A stretch of DNA of 8,734 nt from Oscillospiraceae bacterium (GTDB lineage Bacteria; Bacillota; Clostridia; Oscillospirales; CAG-272). Numbering within the stretch: the first letter of the stretch is position 1; each line of letters begins with the position of its first letter. The stretch spans positions 1 to 8,734 of the forward strand of contig WQSD01000042.1 of the NCBI GenBank assembly GCA_009788105.1, given 5' to 3'. This document shows positions 1-5,670 of the stretch, piece by piece. The position numbers and the translations under genes are program-made. Under the pieces are notes generated by a model. That model did no database searches. It saw nothing but the letters and a program-made list of their open reading frames with translations, and was not told the origin of the DNA.

Positions 1-152
1 AATCCCCTTCCTCGGGAAGGGGTGGATTGCGACTGTCCTTGTCGCAAGACGGGGTAGGACAGTAGTGAAGTTTTGATGTATGAAATTATATATTTTGCGT
101 CCTACCCCGTCACTCGCTATGCTCGTGCCACCCCTTCCCAAGGAAGGGGAAT
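1..152. repeat. Foldback (MITE-like) repeat, copy 1
   Basis: The two ends (1-25 and 128-152) are inverted copies of each other with two mismatches. Each 25-nt arm also contains its own small palindrome (CCCCTTCC...GGAAGGGG). An inner inverted pair, ACGGGGTAGGA (49-59) and TCCTACCCCGT (100-110), extends the stem. A small hairpin, GCGAC/GTCGC, lies at 29-45. The AT-rich centre (about 60-99) differs completely from the centre of copy 2 at 1661-1817, while the arms are almost identical. There is no transposase, so this is a non-autonomous dispersed repeat. The window begins exactly at the element edge, so a few outer bases could be missing. Open reading frames through it encode low-complexity peptides and are not genes. 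Confidence 0.85.
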
Positions 153-200
153 AAGGTCAAGGGCGCACCCCGTAGGGACAACCGCCATTGGTCGTCCGCC
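153..200. repeat. Shared flank plus GTAGG palindromic module A
   Basis: Positions 153-169 repeat, base for base, the 17 nt that follow foldback copy 2 (1818-1834), so the flank travels with the element. Then comes a short interrupted palindrome (172-200) that starts with GTAGG and contains GGACaACC...GGTcGTCC. It matches the module at 1989-2016 with only a few mismatches. Related modules that share the GTAGG start but differ in stem sequence are at 1529-1560 and 1841-1868. The function is unknown; this looks like a dispersed intergenic repeat of the host genome. Confidence 0.7.
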
Positions 201-276
201 GAAGGATACGCACCCATACGAACGGACGCACAATGACCACCCCCTCGCCTATTGCAATTTATACAAGGAGACCCCC

Positions 277-1431
277 ATGACCACCCCCTCCCCCATCGCC
301 ATCCTCGGTTCTGCCGGCTCTATCGGCTTGCAAGCCGAAGAGGTGTGCCGCCACATGGGCATACCCATCGAGGCAATATGCTCCCACAGCAATATCGCTG
401 TGCTGGAACAACAAATCCGCCGCAGTAATGTGGCATTTTGTGCTGTGTATGACACAGCCGCGGCGACTGCTTTGCGGAAGAATGTTGCGGACTGTGGTGT
501 GAAGATTTTCGCGGGCGGCGACGGAATCCATGAGATGATTGGAATTATTTCTGCCCCACTTGTCATAAACTCTATTGTTGGCTCTGCCGGGCTACTTCCC
601 ACCCTTGCCGCAATCCAGGCAGGGCGGGACATTGCCCTTGCCAACAAGGAAAGCCTTGTGTGCGCCGGGGATATTGTCATGGCACAGGCGCGGGAGCGTG
701 GCGTGCGTATCCTGCCGGTGGACAGCGAGCATAGCGCGGTGTGGCAATGCCTTGGCAGTCGTGACATGACCGATATGCGAGAGGTTCGGCGGATAATCCT
801 CACCGCTTCGGGTGGGCCATTTTTCGGTCGCAAAGGGGAGGAGCTACACCACCTCGCCGCCGCAGATGCCCTTGCTCACCCCACATGGAGCATGGGGCGG
901 AAAATCAGCGTTGATAGTGCCACCCTCATGAACAAGGGGCTTGAGGTCATCGAAGCGGCACACCTATTCGGCGTTCGTGGCGACATGATTGACGTTGTCG
1001 TTCACAGGCAAAGCATAATTCATTCCATGGTGGAATTCGCCGACGCCAGCGTGATTGCACAGCTGTCCACCCCCGACATGCGGGAGTGTATTCAGTACGC
1101 CCTCACCTACCCTCACCGCCACCCCAGTCTGACCGCACCTCTTGATTTTACGAAGATTAGCACACTCACCTTTGACCAGCCGGACACCGACACCTTCCCC
1201 CTGCTGAAATTGGCGTTCCACGCGCTTAAGCAGGGCGGCGTTATCCCTGCCGTGCTGAACGGAGCGAACGAAGCGGCAGTTGACCTCTTCCTTGAGGGCA
1301 AAATCACATTCGGGGAAATCGCACCCCTAATACACGCTGCCGTGGAGGGATACGCCAACATAGCCCAGCCGACAATTGACGAGATTTTGGCGGCGGAAAA
1401 AGCAGGGCGGGCAAGGGCGATGAAGAATTAA
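277..1431 (+). CDS. dxr: 1-deoxy-D-xylulose 5-phosphate reductoisomerase
   Basis: Cytosolic NADPH- and divalent-metal-dependent enzyme that rearranges and reduces DXP to 2-C-methyl-D-erythritol 4-phosphate, the committed step of the MEP isoprenoid pathway. The product is 384 residues, close to the usual 380-400. The N-terminal nucleotide-binding loop is GSAGSIG (11-17). LANKESLV is at 121-128. Metal ligands D149 and E151 lie in PVDSEHSA, TASGGPF is at 176-182, and the catalytic segment SVDSATLMNKGLE (211-223) carries N219, K220 and E223. The C-terminal VLNGANEAAV helix region is present. Start chosen at ATG 277: AAGGAG at 265-270 has good spacing and the family N-terminus begins here. The frame stays open upstream to 73, but that part is repeat DNA. 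Odd points: GSAGSIG replaces the usual GSTGSIG, and HRQS (243-246) replaces HPQS. The last two codons and the stop lie inside an inverted repeat. rseP and ispG follow on the same strand. Confidence 0.97.
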   Translation: MTTPSPIAILGSAGSIGLQAEEVCRHMGIPIEAICSHSNIAVLEQQIRRSNVAFCAVYDTAAATALRKNVADCGVKIFAGGDGIHEMIGIISAPLVINSIVGSAGLLPTLAAIQAGRDIALANKESLVCAGDIVMAQARERGVRILPVDSEHSAVWQCLGSRDMTDMREVRRIILTASGGPFFGRKGEELHHLAAADALAHPTWSMGRKISVDSATLMNKGLEVIEAAHLFGVRGDMIDVVVHRQSIIHSMVEFADASVIAQLSTPDMRECIQYALTYPHRHPSLTAPLDFTKISTLTFDQPDTDTFPLLKLAFHALKQGGVIPAVLNGANEAAVDLFLEGKITFGEIAPLIHAAVEGYANIAQPTIDEILAAEKAGRARAMKN

Positions 1432-1490
1432 GAATGAAAAATGAAAAATGAAGAATGAAGAATTAAGGTAAATTTGCTACGCAAATTATT
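1423..1490. repeat. Left arm of outer inverted repeat
   Basis: AT-rich arm made of AAGAATTAAG, repeated AATGAAA-type units and the nested palindrome AAATTTGC-tac-GCAAATT (1470-1487). The reverse complement of 2095-2149 aligns along its whole length, apart from an extra stretch of about 12 nt here (an additional AATGAA unit) and a few substitutions. The arm overlaps the end of dxr: the final codons AAG AAT and the TAA stop (1423-1431) are repeat sequence. Confidence 0.8.
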
Positions 1491-1660
1491 TTATTGAAAA
1501 GGGCAAGGGCAAAACACCCACTGCACCTGTAGGGGTCGACGCCCTCGGCGACCCGCTCGAACGGTGCAACCAAAACCCTGTGTAGGCGTCAAGGGCGCAA
1601 GGACATTTTAACCACGAAATGACACGAAAATGCACGAAAAACAGACAAAATGTTTCTGTA
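1491..1660. repeat. Non-coding spacer with GTAGG module B and CACGAAA triplet
   Basis: No gene is seen here. A GTAGG-type interrupted palindrome lies at 1529-1560; GGGT/ACCC and CGCC/GGCG can pair around a CTC loop. At 1613-1642 there are three head-to-tail 10-bp units beginning CACGAAA. Both look like dispersed intergenic repeats. Confidence 0.6.
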
Positions 1661-1817
1661 ATTCCCCTTCCTTGGGAAGGGGTGGATTGCGACTGCCCTT
1701 GTCGCAAGACGGGGTAGGATGTGAAACGAAAGATTTTGAGTTTTGATGTCGTGTTTGTGTCCTATCCTACCCCGTCACTCGCTATGCTCGTGCCACCCCT
1801 TCCCAAGGAAGGGGAAT
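1661..1817. repeat. Foldback (MITE-like) repeat, copy 2
   Basis: A 157-bp element with perfect 25-bp terminal inverted repeats (1661-1685 and 1793-1817). An inner inverted pair of 13 bp, GACGGGGTAGGAT (1708-1720) and its complement (1764-1776), continues the fold. The hairpin GCGAC/GTCGC is conserved, as is the unpaired CACTCGCTATGCTCGTG stretch before the right arm. The arms nearly equal copy 1, whereas the centre (1721-1763) is unrelated in sequence. No coding capacity is seen. Confidence 0.88.
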
Positions 1818-2094
1818 AAGGTCAAGGGCGCACCGCACCCGTAGGGGCGGGTTTCCATGCCCGCCCGCTTATTGGGTGTTATTTACACATAAAATCCTAA
1901 CCACAAACAACCCCCAACCACTGCACCCGCCCTTTGCCTCCCTCGTGGAGGGAGTTAGGAAAAACACTCCCTCAGCCTTGGTATACCCGTAGGCACAACC
2001 GCCCTCGGTCGTCCGCTCGTTTGGTGCGTACCGTTTGACGGACGGACATGGAATCCAAATCCCGCCCCTACAAGCTCGACCTCCCCTACCATAA
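1818..2094. repeat. Non-coding spacer: GTAGG modules C and D, small hairpins
   Basis: No gene is supported here. Module C (1841-1868) begins GTAGGGGCGGG and folds as GGGCGGG/CCCGCCC around TTTCCATG. An inverted, slightly longer relative of module C lies at 2037-2071 and ends CCCGCCCCTAC. Module D (1989-2016) is a near copy of module A at 172-200. A perfect 7-bp hairpin, CTCCCTC-GTG-GAGGGAG, is at 1938-1954. The region sits inside the outer inverted repeat and looks like accumulated dispersed repeats. Confidence 0.65.
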
Positions 2095-2149
2095 AACAAT
2101 TTGCGTAAGCAAATTTACCGCAATTCTTCATTTTTCATTCTTAATTCTT
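2095..2149. repeat. Right arm of outer inverted repeat
   Basis: Inverted counterpart of 1423-1490. It starts with the palindrome AATTTGC-gtaa-GCAAATT and ends in CATTCTTAATTCTT. It is 12-13 nt shorter because the left arm has an additional AATGAA-type unit. Together the two arms enclose about 600 bp of repeat-rich, gene-free DNA. Confidence 0.8.
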
Positions 2150-2152
2150 AAT

Positions 2153-2158
2153 TATAAT
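2153..2158 (+). promoter_or_regulatory. Possible -10 box for rseP
   Basis: A perfect TATAAT lies just outside the right arm of the outer inverted repeat, 39 nt before the rseP start. No good -35 box is seen at 16-18 bp; the sequence there is T-rich. It could give rseP-ispG a promoter of their own now that the island separates them from dxr. TATAAT is common by chance in such AT-rich DNA, so this is weak. Confidence 0.3.
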
Positions 2159-2197
2159 TGCCATTAACTCCACATTTTCCCTTGTAAAGGAGCACCC

Positions 2198-3439
2198 ATG
2201 AACCTTATCATAACAATACTCCTCACCATTCTCATCATCGGACTGCTTATTTTCATTCACGAACTGGGGCATTATGCTGCCGCCCGCAAATTCGGGGTGA
2301 CAATCAAAGAATTTGCCGTGGGCATGGGACCGAAAGTCTACAGCCGCGTGTCCCCGAAAACCAGTATTCGCTATTCTCTGCGGGTGCTGCCTATCGGAGG
2401 GTATGTGTCTATGGTCGGAGAGGACGAAACCAGCAGTGACCCAAACGCACTAAACAAAAAGCCCGTCTGGCAACGAATGATTGTCATGGCGGCGGGCGGG
2501 GTGACGAACGTGCTGTTTGCCTTTTTAATTATGATTATTGTTGTAGCTGCAAGAGGGAATATACGCGGCACAACAGTAGACGAATTTCGCACGTACAACT
2601 ACACATATTATGACCAACAAGGAAACCGACAACAAGAGGAGCGACCATTTAGCTACTCAAGTGAATTTTTGCTGTCGGGTGACAGAATTACCCATGTAAA
2701 CGGTCGCCGTGTGAGAGATTTCATGGAACTAAACTATGTTTTGGCTCGCCTTGGTGAAACCGTGATAATATGGTGCTGTGACGGCGAAGAATGTTGCGAA
2801 AAGCATTCTTGCGACTATTGCGAAAACGGCGAATATACCGAATATTGCGAAGACGCCCCCCATTGCGAAGATGACTCTGACGGCATTTGCAAACGACGCA
2901 TTATTGTTCAGCGCACTACCACTGCTGACCTTCGCATTGTCCGCAACGGCGAGCAGATGTACATTGAAAACGTGACTTTCCGTGCAATAAACGACAGCGT
3001 GCGAAGTGACTTTTTCCCCCAGCAAATCCCCAGTAACCTGTTCACTATAATCAGACAGAGCTACCAAGAGTCAATCTTCATTATGCGAATGTTTTACGAC
3101 GGCATTTGGGACATGATTAGTGGTCGAGTTGGACTTGAGGACATGGCTGGACCAATTGGAATGGGAACAATAGTAGGCGAAACTATCGAGCGCGGAGTCG
3201 TTCAAGCCTTGCCTACACTACTCTTTTTGACTACTCTGATCAGCTTTAATTTGGGTCTGCTGAACCTTATTCCATTTCCCGCTTTTGACGGAGGGCGACT
3301 GGTGTTCCTTGCAATCGAAGGCATTCGCCGTAAGCCCATTAAGCCGGAGATTGAGGGCATGATTCACTTTGGTGGGTTTGTGCTTCTCATGGTGCTAATG
3401 CTTGTGCTGACTGTAAGCGATATTGGCAGGTTGAGGTGA
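2198..3439 (+). CDS. rseP: Site-2 intramembrane metalloprotease, RseP/RasP family
   Basis: Membrane zinc protease of the M50B family, which cleaves transmembrane segments of anti-sigma factors and remnant signal peptides. 413 residues. An N-terminal membrane helix (about 3-20) runs into the zinc motif HELGH (21-25). FAVGMGPK and IGGYVSMVGED follow, then a second helix (about 100-118). The PDZ region contains SGDRITHVNGRRV (160-172). The C-terminal part has NLIPFPAFDGG (356-366), with D364 as the third zinc ligand, and a last helix at about 390-407. The start is supported by AAAGGAG at 2186-2192. The oddity is residues 193-231: nine cysteines (193, 194, 199, 200, 205, 208, 217, 223, 231) in an acidic insert between two PDZ strands, on the outer face of the membrane if topology is normal. 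The stop overlaps the ispG ribosome-binding region, so the two genes are probably cotranscribed and coupled. Confidence 0.95.
   Translation: MNLIITILLTILIIGLLIFIHELGHYAAARKFGVTIKEFAVGMGPKVYSRVSPKTSIRYSLRVLPIGGYVSMVGEDETSSDPNALNKKPVWQRMIVMAAGGVTNVLFAFLIMIIVVAARGNIRGTTVDEFRTYNYTYYDQQGNRQQEERPFSYSSEFLLSGDRITHVNGRRVRDFMELNYVLARLGETVIIWCCDGEECCEKHSCDYCENGEYTEYCEDAPHCEDDSDGICKRRIIVQRTTTADLRIVRNGEQMYIENVTFRAINDSVRSDFFPQQIPSNLFTIIRQSYQESIFIMRMFYDGIWDMISGRVGLEDMAGPIGMGTIVGETIERGVVQALPTLLFLTTLISFNLGLLNLIPFPAFDGGRLVFLAIEGIRRKPIKPEIEGMIHFGGFVLLMVLMLVLTVSDIGRLR
2774..2890 (+). other. Cysteine-rich insert of the RseP homologue
   Basis: This stretch codes for residues 193-231 and contains nine cysteines plus many Asp and Glu. 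At the DNA level it carries degenerate repeats of the type TTGCGAA-A-GG/ATG (for example near 2798, 2817, 2844 and 2863), as if built by local duplication. Known RseP/RasP proteins do not, to my knowledge, carry such a cluster. Zinc binding, disulfides or neutral expansion are all possible. Confidence 0.75.
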
Positions 3440-3453
3440 GGGGGAACATCGCA

Positions 3454-4524
3454 ATGACACGTAGACAAACCAAACAAATCCGAATAGGCAACGTGGCAAT
3501 CGGGGGCGGCAACCCCATTGCCCTGCAGTCCATGACAAACGCCCCCACTTTCGACGGCATTCTTGCGCAAATGCAGGAACTGCAGGCTATCGGCTGCGAC
3601 ATTGTTCGCATGGCTGTGCCTGACATGGACGCGGTGCGAATTCTGCACGACTTGAAGAACGCAGGGATTTCCATGCCCATTGTGGCGGACATTCACTTTG
3701 ACTATCGCCTTGCGGTGGAAAGTGTCTCCGCCGGGGCGGACAAGATTCGCATTAACCCAGGCAATATCGGCGCACCCGAGAACACTCGTGCCGTGGTACA
3801 AGCCTGCGGCGACCGCATTCCCATACGAATCGGGGTGAACGGCGGCTCGCTTGAGGCGGACATTCTCCGTAAGCACGGGAAAGTCACCCCACAGGCACTT
3901 GTGGACAGCGCGGTGAGCAACATTCAGCTGTTAGAGAAGTACGATTTTCACAACATTGTGGTGTCTGTCAAGTCCTCCAGCGTGCCGCATATGATTGAAG
4001 CCAACCGCATTTTATCCGAGCTGTACGACTATCCGCTTCACCTTGGCGTGACCGAGGCGGGGACAGTGAAAACCGGTACAATCAAGGGCGCGGTGGGCAT
4101 TGGCGGACTGCTTGCCACAGGTATCGGGGACACGGTGCGGGTGTCTCTCACCGGCCCGCTTGCAGAGGAAATCGTCACCGGGCGGGAAATATTAAAAGCC
4201 GCCGATAGGTGGCACGGCGGCGGGGTGAATATTATCTCCTGCCCCACCTGCGCACGGGCAAAGGTGGACATTGCCGCAATCGCCACCCAACTTGAAGCGG
4301 CTGTGGCACGGGAGTTCGACCACCGAGCAAGCAAAATGTTCACTGTGGCGGTGATGGGCTGTGCAGTCAATGGTCCCGGTGAGGCACGAGATGCCGACCT
4401 TGGCATTGCCTGCGGCGACGGAGAGGGGCTGCTATTCAAACACGGCAAGCCCGAACGCAAAGTGTCGGAGGGCGAGATTTTGGCGGTGCTGATGCAGGAG
4501 ATTAAGGCGGAGATGCAGGACTAA
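3454..4524 (+). CDS. ispG: 4-hydroxy-3-methylbut-2-enyl diphosphate synthase (flavodoxin/ferredoxin)
   Basis: Cytosolic [4Fe-4S] enzyme (GcpE) that reductively opens MEcPP to HMBPP, the penultimate MEP-pathway step. 356 residues, normal for the short bacterial type. The N-terminal TIM-barrel shows GNVAIGGGNPIALQSMTN, DIVRMAVPDM, PIVADIHFDYRLA and the RINPGNIG loop. The C-terminal domain has SCPTCARAKVD with C263 and C266, then MGCAVNGPGEARDADLGIA with C303 and E310. Three cysteines and one glutamate are the known cluster ligands of the family. Start at ATG 3454: the family N-terminus (T-R-R-x-T-K-Q) begins here, and the purine-rich GAGGTGAGGGGG (3433-3444) overlapping the rseP stop is a suitable ribosome-binding site. 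A GTG at 3436 would add six residues and lack its own site. Position right after rseP is common in Firmicutes. No clear hairpin terminator follows. Confidence 0.97.
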   Translation: MTRRQTKQIRIGNVAIGGGNPIALQSMTNAPTFDGILAQMQELQAIGCDIVRMAVPDMDAVRILHDLKNAGISMPIVADIHFDYRLAVESVSAGADKIRINPGNIGAPENTRAVVQACGDRIPIRIGVNGGSLEADILRKHGKVTPQALVDSAVSNIQLLEKYDFHNIVVSVKSSSVPHMIEANRILSELYDYPLHLGVTEAGTVKTGTIKGAVGIGGLLATGIGDTVRVSLTGPLAEEIVTGREILKAADRWHGGGVNIISCPTCARAKVDIAAIATQLEAAVAREFDHRASKMFTVAVMGCAVNGPGEARDADLGIACGDGEGLLFKHGKPERKVSEGEILAVLMQEIKAEMQD

Positions 4525-4541
4525 GTGCAAACTTTTCGATT

Positions 4542-4562
4542 TTTCACCTGACTTTCACCTGA
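4542..4562. repeat. Direct repeat TTTCACCTGA x2, one helical turn apart
   Basis: TTTCACCTGA occurs at 4542-4551 and 4553-4562, an 11-bp period, ending 15 bp before the -35 box at 4578. The spacing would place two protein contacts on the same DNA face, so an activator or repressor site is possible. Chance or slippage is the alternative. Confidence 0.4.
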
Positions 4563-4577
4563 TTTGGTTTTAACCTA

Positions 4578-4606
4578 TTGATTTTTTTGTCAAACTGTGA
4601 TATAAT
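4578..4606 (+). promoter_or_regulatory. Sigma-70-type promoter for the leader and YgjV-like gene
   Basis: TTGATT (4578-4583), a 17-bp spacer and a perfect TATAAT (4601-4606). Transcription would start near 4613, which gives a 5' leader of about 190 nt before the ATG at 4804. Confidence 0.75.
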
Positions 4607-4612
4607 GGTACT

Positions 4613-4803
4613 TTACGGACATCACAGGGTGTGCCTTCTATCTCGGTGGAAAGTGGCGAACAGCCGCATTTCGCTCACCAATTGCGGCAACCTGCTGGAC
4701 TGATTCACCCAGTCAGCAGACCGCCGAAATGCGTGAGCGGGCTATGATTGACCACAATGCGGGTTTAGAAGGCACTCCCTACATACTCTTTGGAGGACTT
4801 ATC
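4613..4803 (+). ncRNA. Structured 5' leader RNA, candidate cis-regulatory element
   Basis: The sequence can be drawn as one long irregular rod. A 10-bp perfect closing stem pairs GTGCCTTCTA (4631-4640) with 4766-4775. A large internal loop (4641-4652 and 4756-4765) follows. Then come GTGG/CCAC (4653-4656 with 4752-4755), AGCC/GGCT (4662-4665 with 4740-4743) and an 8-bp stem GCATTTCG/CGAAATGC (4666-4673 with 4725-4732). GCGG/CCGC (4684-4687 with 4721-4724) leads to an apical hairpin CTGCTG-g-ACTG/CAGTCAGCAG (4692-4702 with 4710-4719) with a 7-nt loop. An alternative pairing, CGCTCAC with GTGAGCG (4672-4678 and 4733-4739), is also available. The closing stem is not followed by a T run, so transcripts should read into the gene. 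CTCC (4775-4778) could pair with GGAG of the ribosome-binding site (4792-4795). I do not recognise a known riboswitch class. The size and rod shape also recall 6S RNA, but the direct fusion to a gene argues for a leader. Confidence 0.55.
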
Positions 4804-5658
4804 ATGGACAAGGTTATGGAGCACAAACCCCCGGCGTCGGGGAAGAAGGTCGCAATTGTGCTGTCGGTTATATTGGTTTTTGCTATACTTACAGCGATAA
4901 TTTCTATCGTTACCCTTAATGTGCTACCTGCGCGCAGTGTTGAAACTACTTATGATGGTGGTAGTGCTGTACCTGATTGTAGCTACTGCGACGCTCGTAC
5001 TCACGAAACTTTTTGGACGTGGATGGCGTGCTATTTCGAGCGGCATTGGCAAAGTTCCATGTGGCGACTGTCACAGGTTTTCGCTATGTTCGCATGGATT
5101 TTCTCGGTGTGGTCGTGGCAAATGAAAGACAAAGTTAAGTGCCTGTTCCTTGTGGGAATGTTCAGCTGGCTGCTTGTTGTGTCCGCCGCACTATTGGGTA
5201 ACTGGACTCTTGCTATCCTGTTCGGGCTTGCGGCTGTGCGTAATTTTGTGTTCTGCTACTTCGACTGGCGCGGACGGCGCGGGCGTGTGGTGGAACGAAA
5301 ATGGTACGTTGTGTGGGCGTGGATTTTCGCCACATCAACATTCGGTTCAACCATATTCCTTGTACATATCTTGCAAGTGCCAAACTTCGCAATTTGGTTA
5401 GAGTGGCTTATCTGTATCACCCTTTTGGGCTTGATTATCGGGAATATTCTGCAAGGCACAGCCCTTATGCGTTGGAGCTTTATTTTCAACCGAGTGTTCA
5501 ACATTATCAACCACGCATATTTCGCCAATGTTATCGCAGTTTTCATTGCGGTGGCGGCGATTCTGTCCAACTTGCTATTCTTTGCCCGCATGGCAATCGA
5601 AAAGGCGAGGATGAAAAAAGAAATACCGCCTACAGACTTGGCGGCGGAAAACACGTAA
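4804..5658 (+). CDS. Multi-spanning membrane protein, YgjV-like (Imp-YgjV) family
   Basis: 284 residues with about seven predicted membrane helices: roughly 16-40, 88-105, 111-131, 134-152, 167-190, 197-216 and 238-262. The central part, a helix with W and Q (FSVWSWQMKDK) followed by a leucine-rich helix and GLAAVRNFVFCYFDW (141-155), resembles the bacterial inner-membrane YgjV family, whose function is unknown. It is longer than E. coli YgjV because of an N-terminal helix and a hydrophilic loop (41-87) with three cysteines (C59, C62, C76). The tail is charged and cytosolic-looking. Start at ATG 4804 is set by GGAGG (4792-4796). The in-frame ATG at 4729 lies inside the leader stem and lacks a ribosome-binding site. 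The gene has its own promoter and structured leader, so it is probably regulated apart from ispG. The family call rests on pattern memory and should be treated as likely rather than certain. Confidence 0.6.
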   Translation: MDKVMEHKPPASGKKVAIVLSVILVFAILTAIISIVTLNVLPARSVETTYDGGSAVPDCSYCDARTHETFWTWMACYFERHWQSSMWRLSQVFAMFAWIFSVWSWQMKDKVKCLFLVGMFSWLLVVSAALLGNWTLAILFGLAAVRNFVFCYFDWRGRRGRVVERKWYVVWAWIFATSTFGSTIFLVHILQVPNFAIWLEWLICITLLGLIIGNILQGTALMRWSFIFNRVFNIINHAYFANVIAVFIAVAAILSNLLFFARMAIEKARMKKEIPPTDLAAENT

Positions 5659-5670
5659 TATTAACACAAA

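Noticed and set aside
73..276. N-terminal extension of Dxr to an upstream ATG
   Set aside because: The added 68 residues are translated foldback repeat and GC-rich module. The family N-terminus and the ribosome-binding site both point to ATG 277.
1613..1642. CRISPR-like array
   Set aside because: Only three contiguous 10-bp units without spacers. The other repeats in the window are palindromic modules, not regularly spaced direct repeats.
1486..2099. Small minus-strand ORFs in the dxr-rseP spacer
   Set aside because: They translate repeat palindromes (for example TPSQGRGI), have no start signals and overlap inverted repeats.
2729..3067. Minus-strand ORF opposite the Cys-rich part of rseP
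   Set aside because: It is a shadow of the real gene, caused by the repetitive sequence, with no ribosome-binding site and no family resemblance.
4613..4780. 6S RNA
   Set aside because: Length and rod shape are compatible, but I cannot match conserved 6S central-bubble sequence. There is no terminator between the rod and the gene, so a cis leader is preferred. A covariance search would decide.
4729..4803. 25-residue N-terminal extension of the YgjV-like protein
   Set aside because: The upstream ATG lies in a leader stem without a ribosome-binding site, whereas GGAGG precedes ATG 4804 at good spacing.
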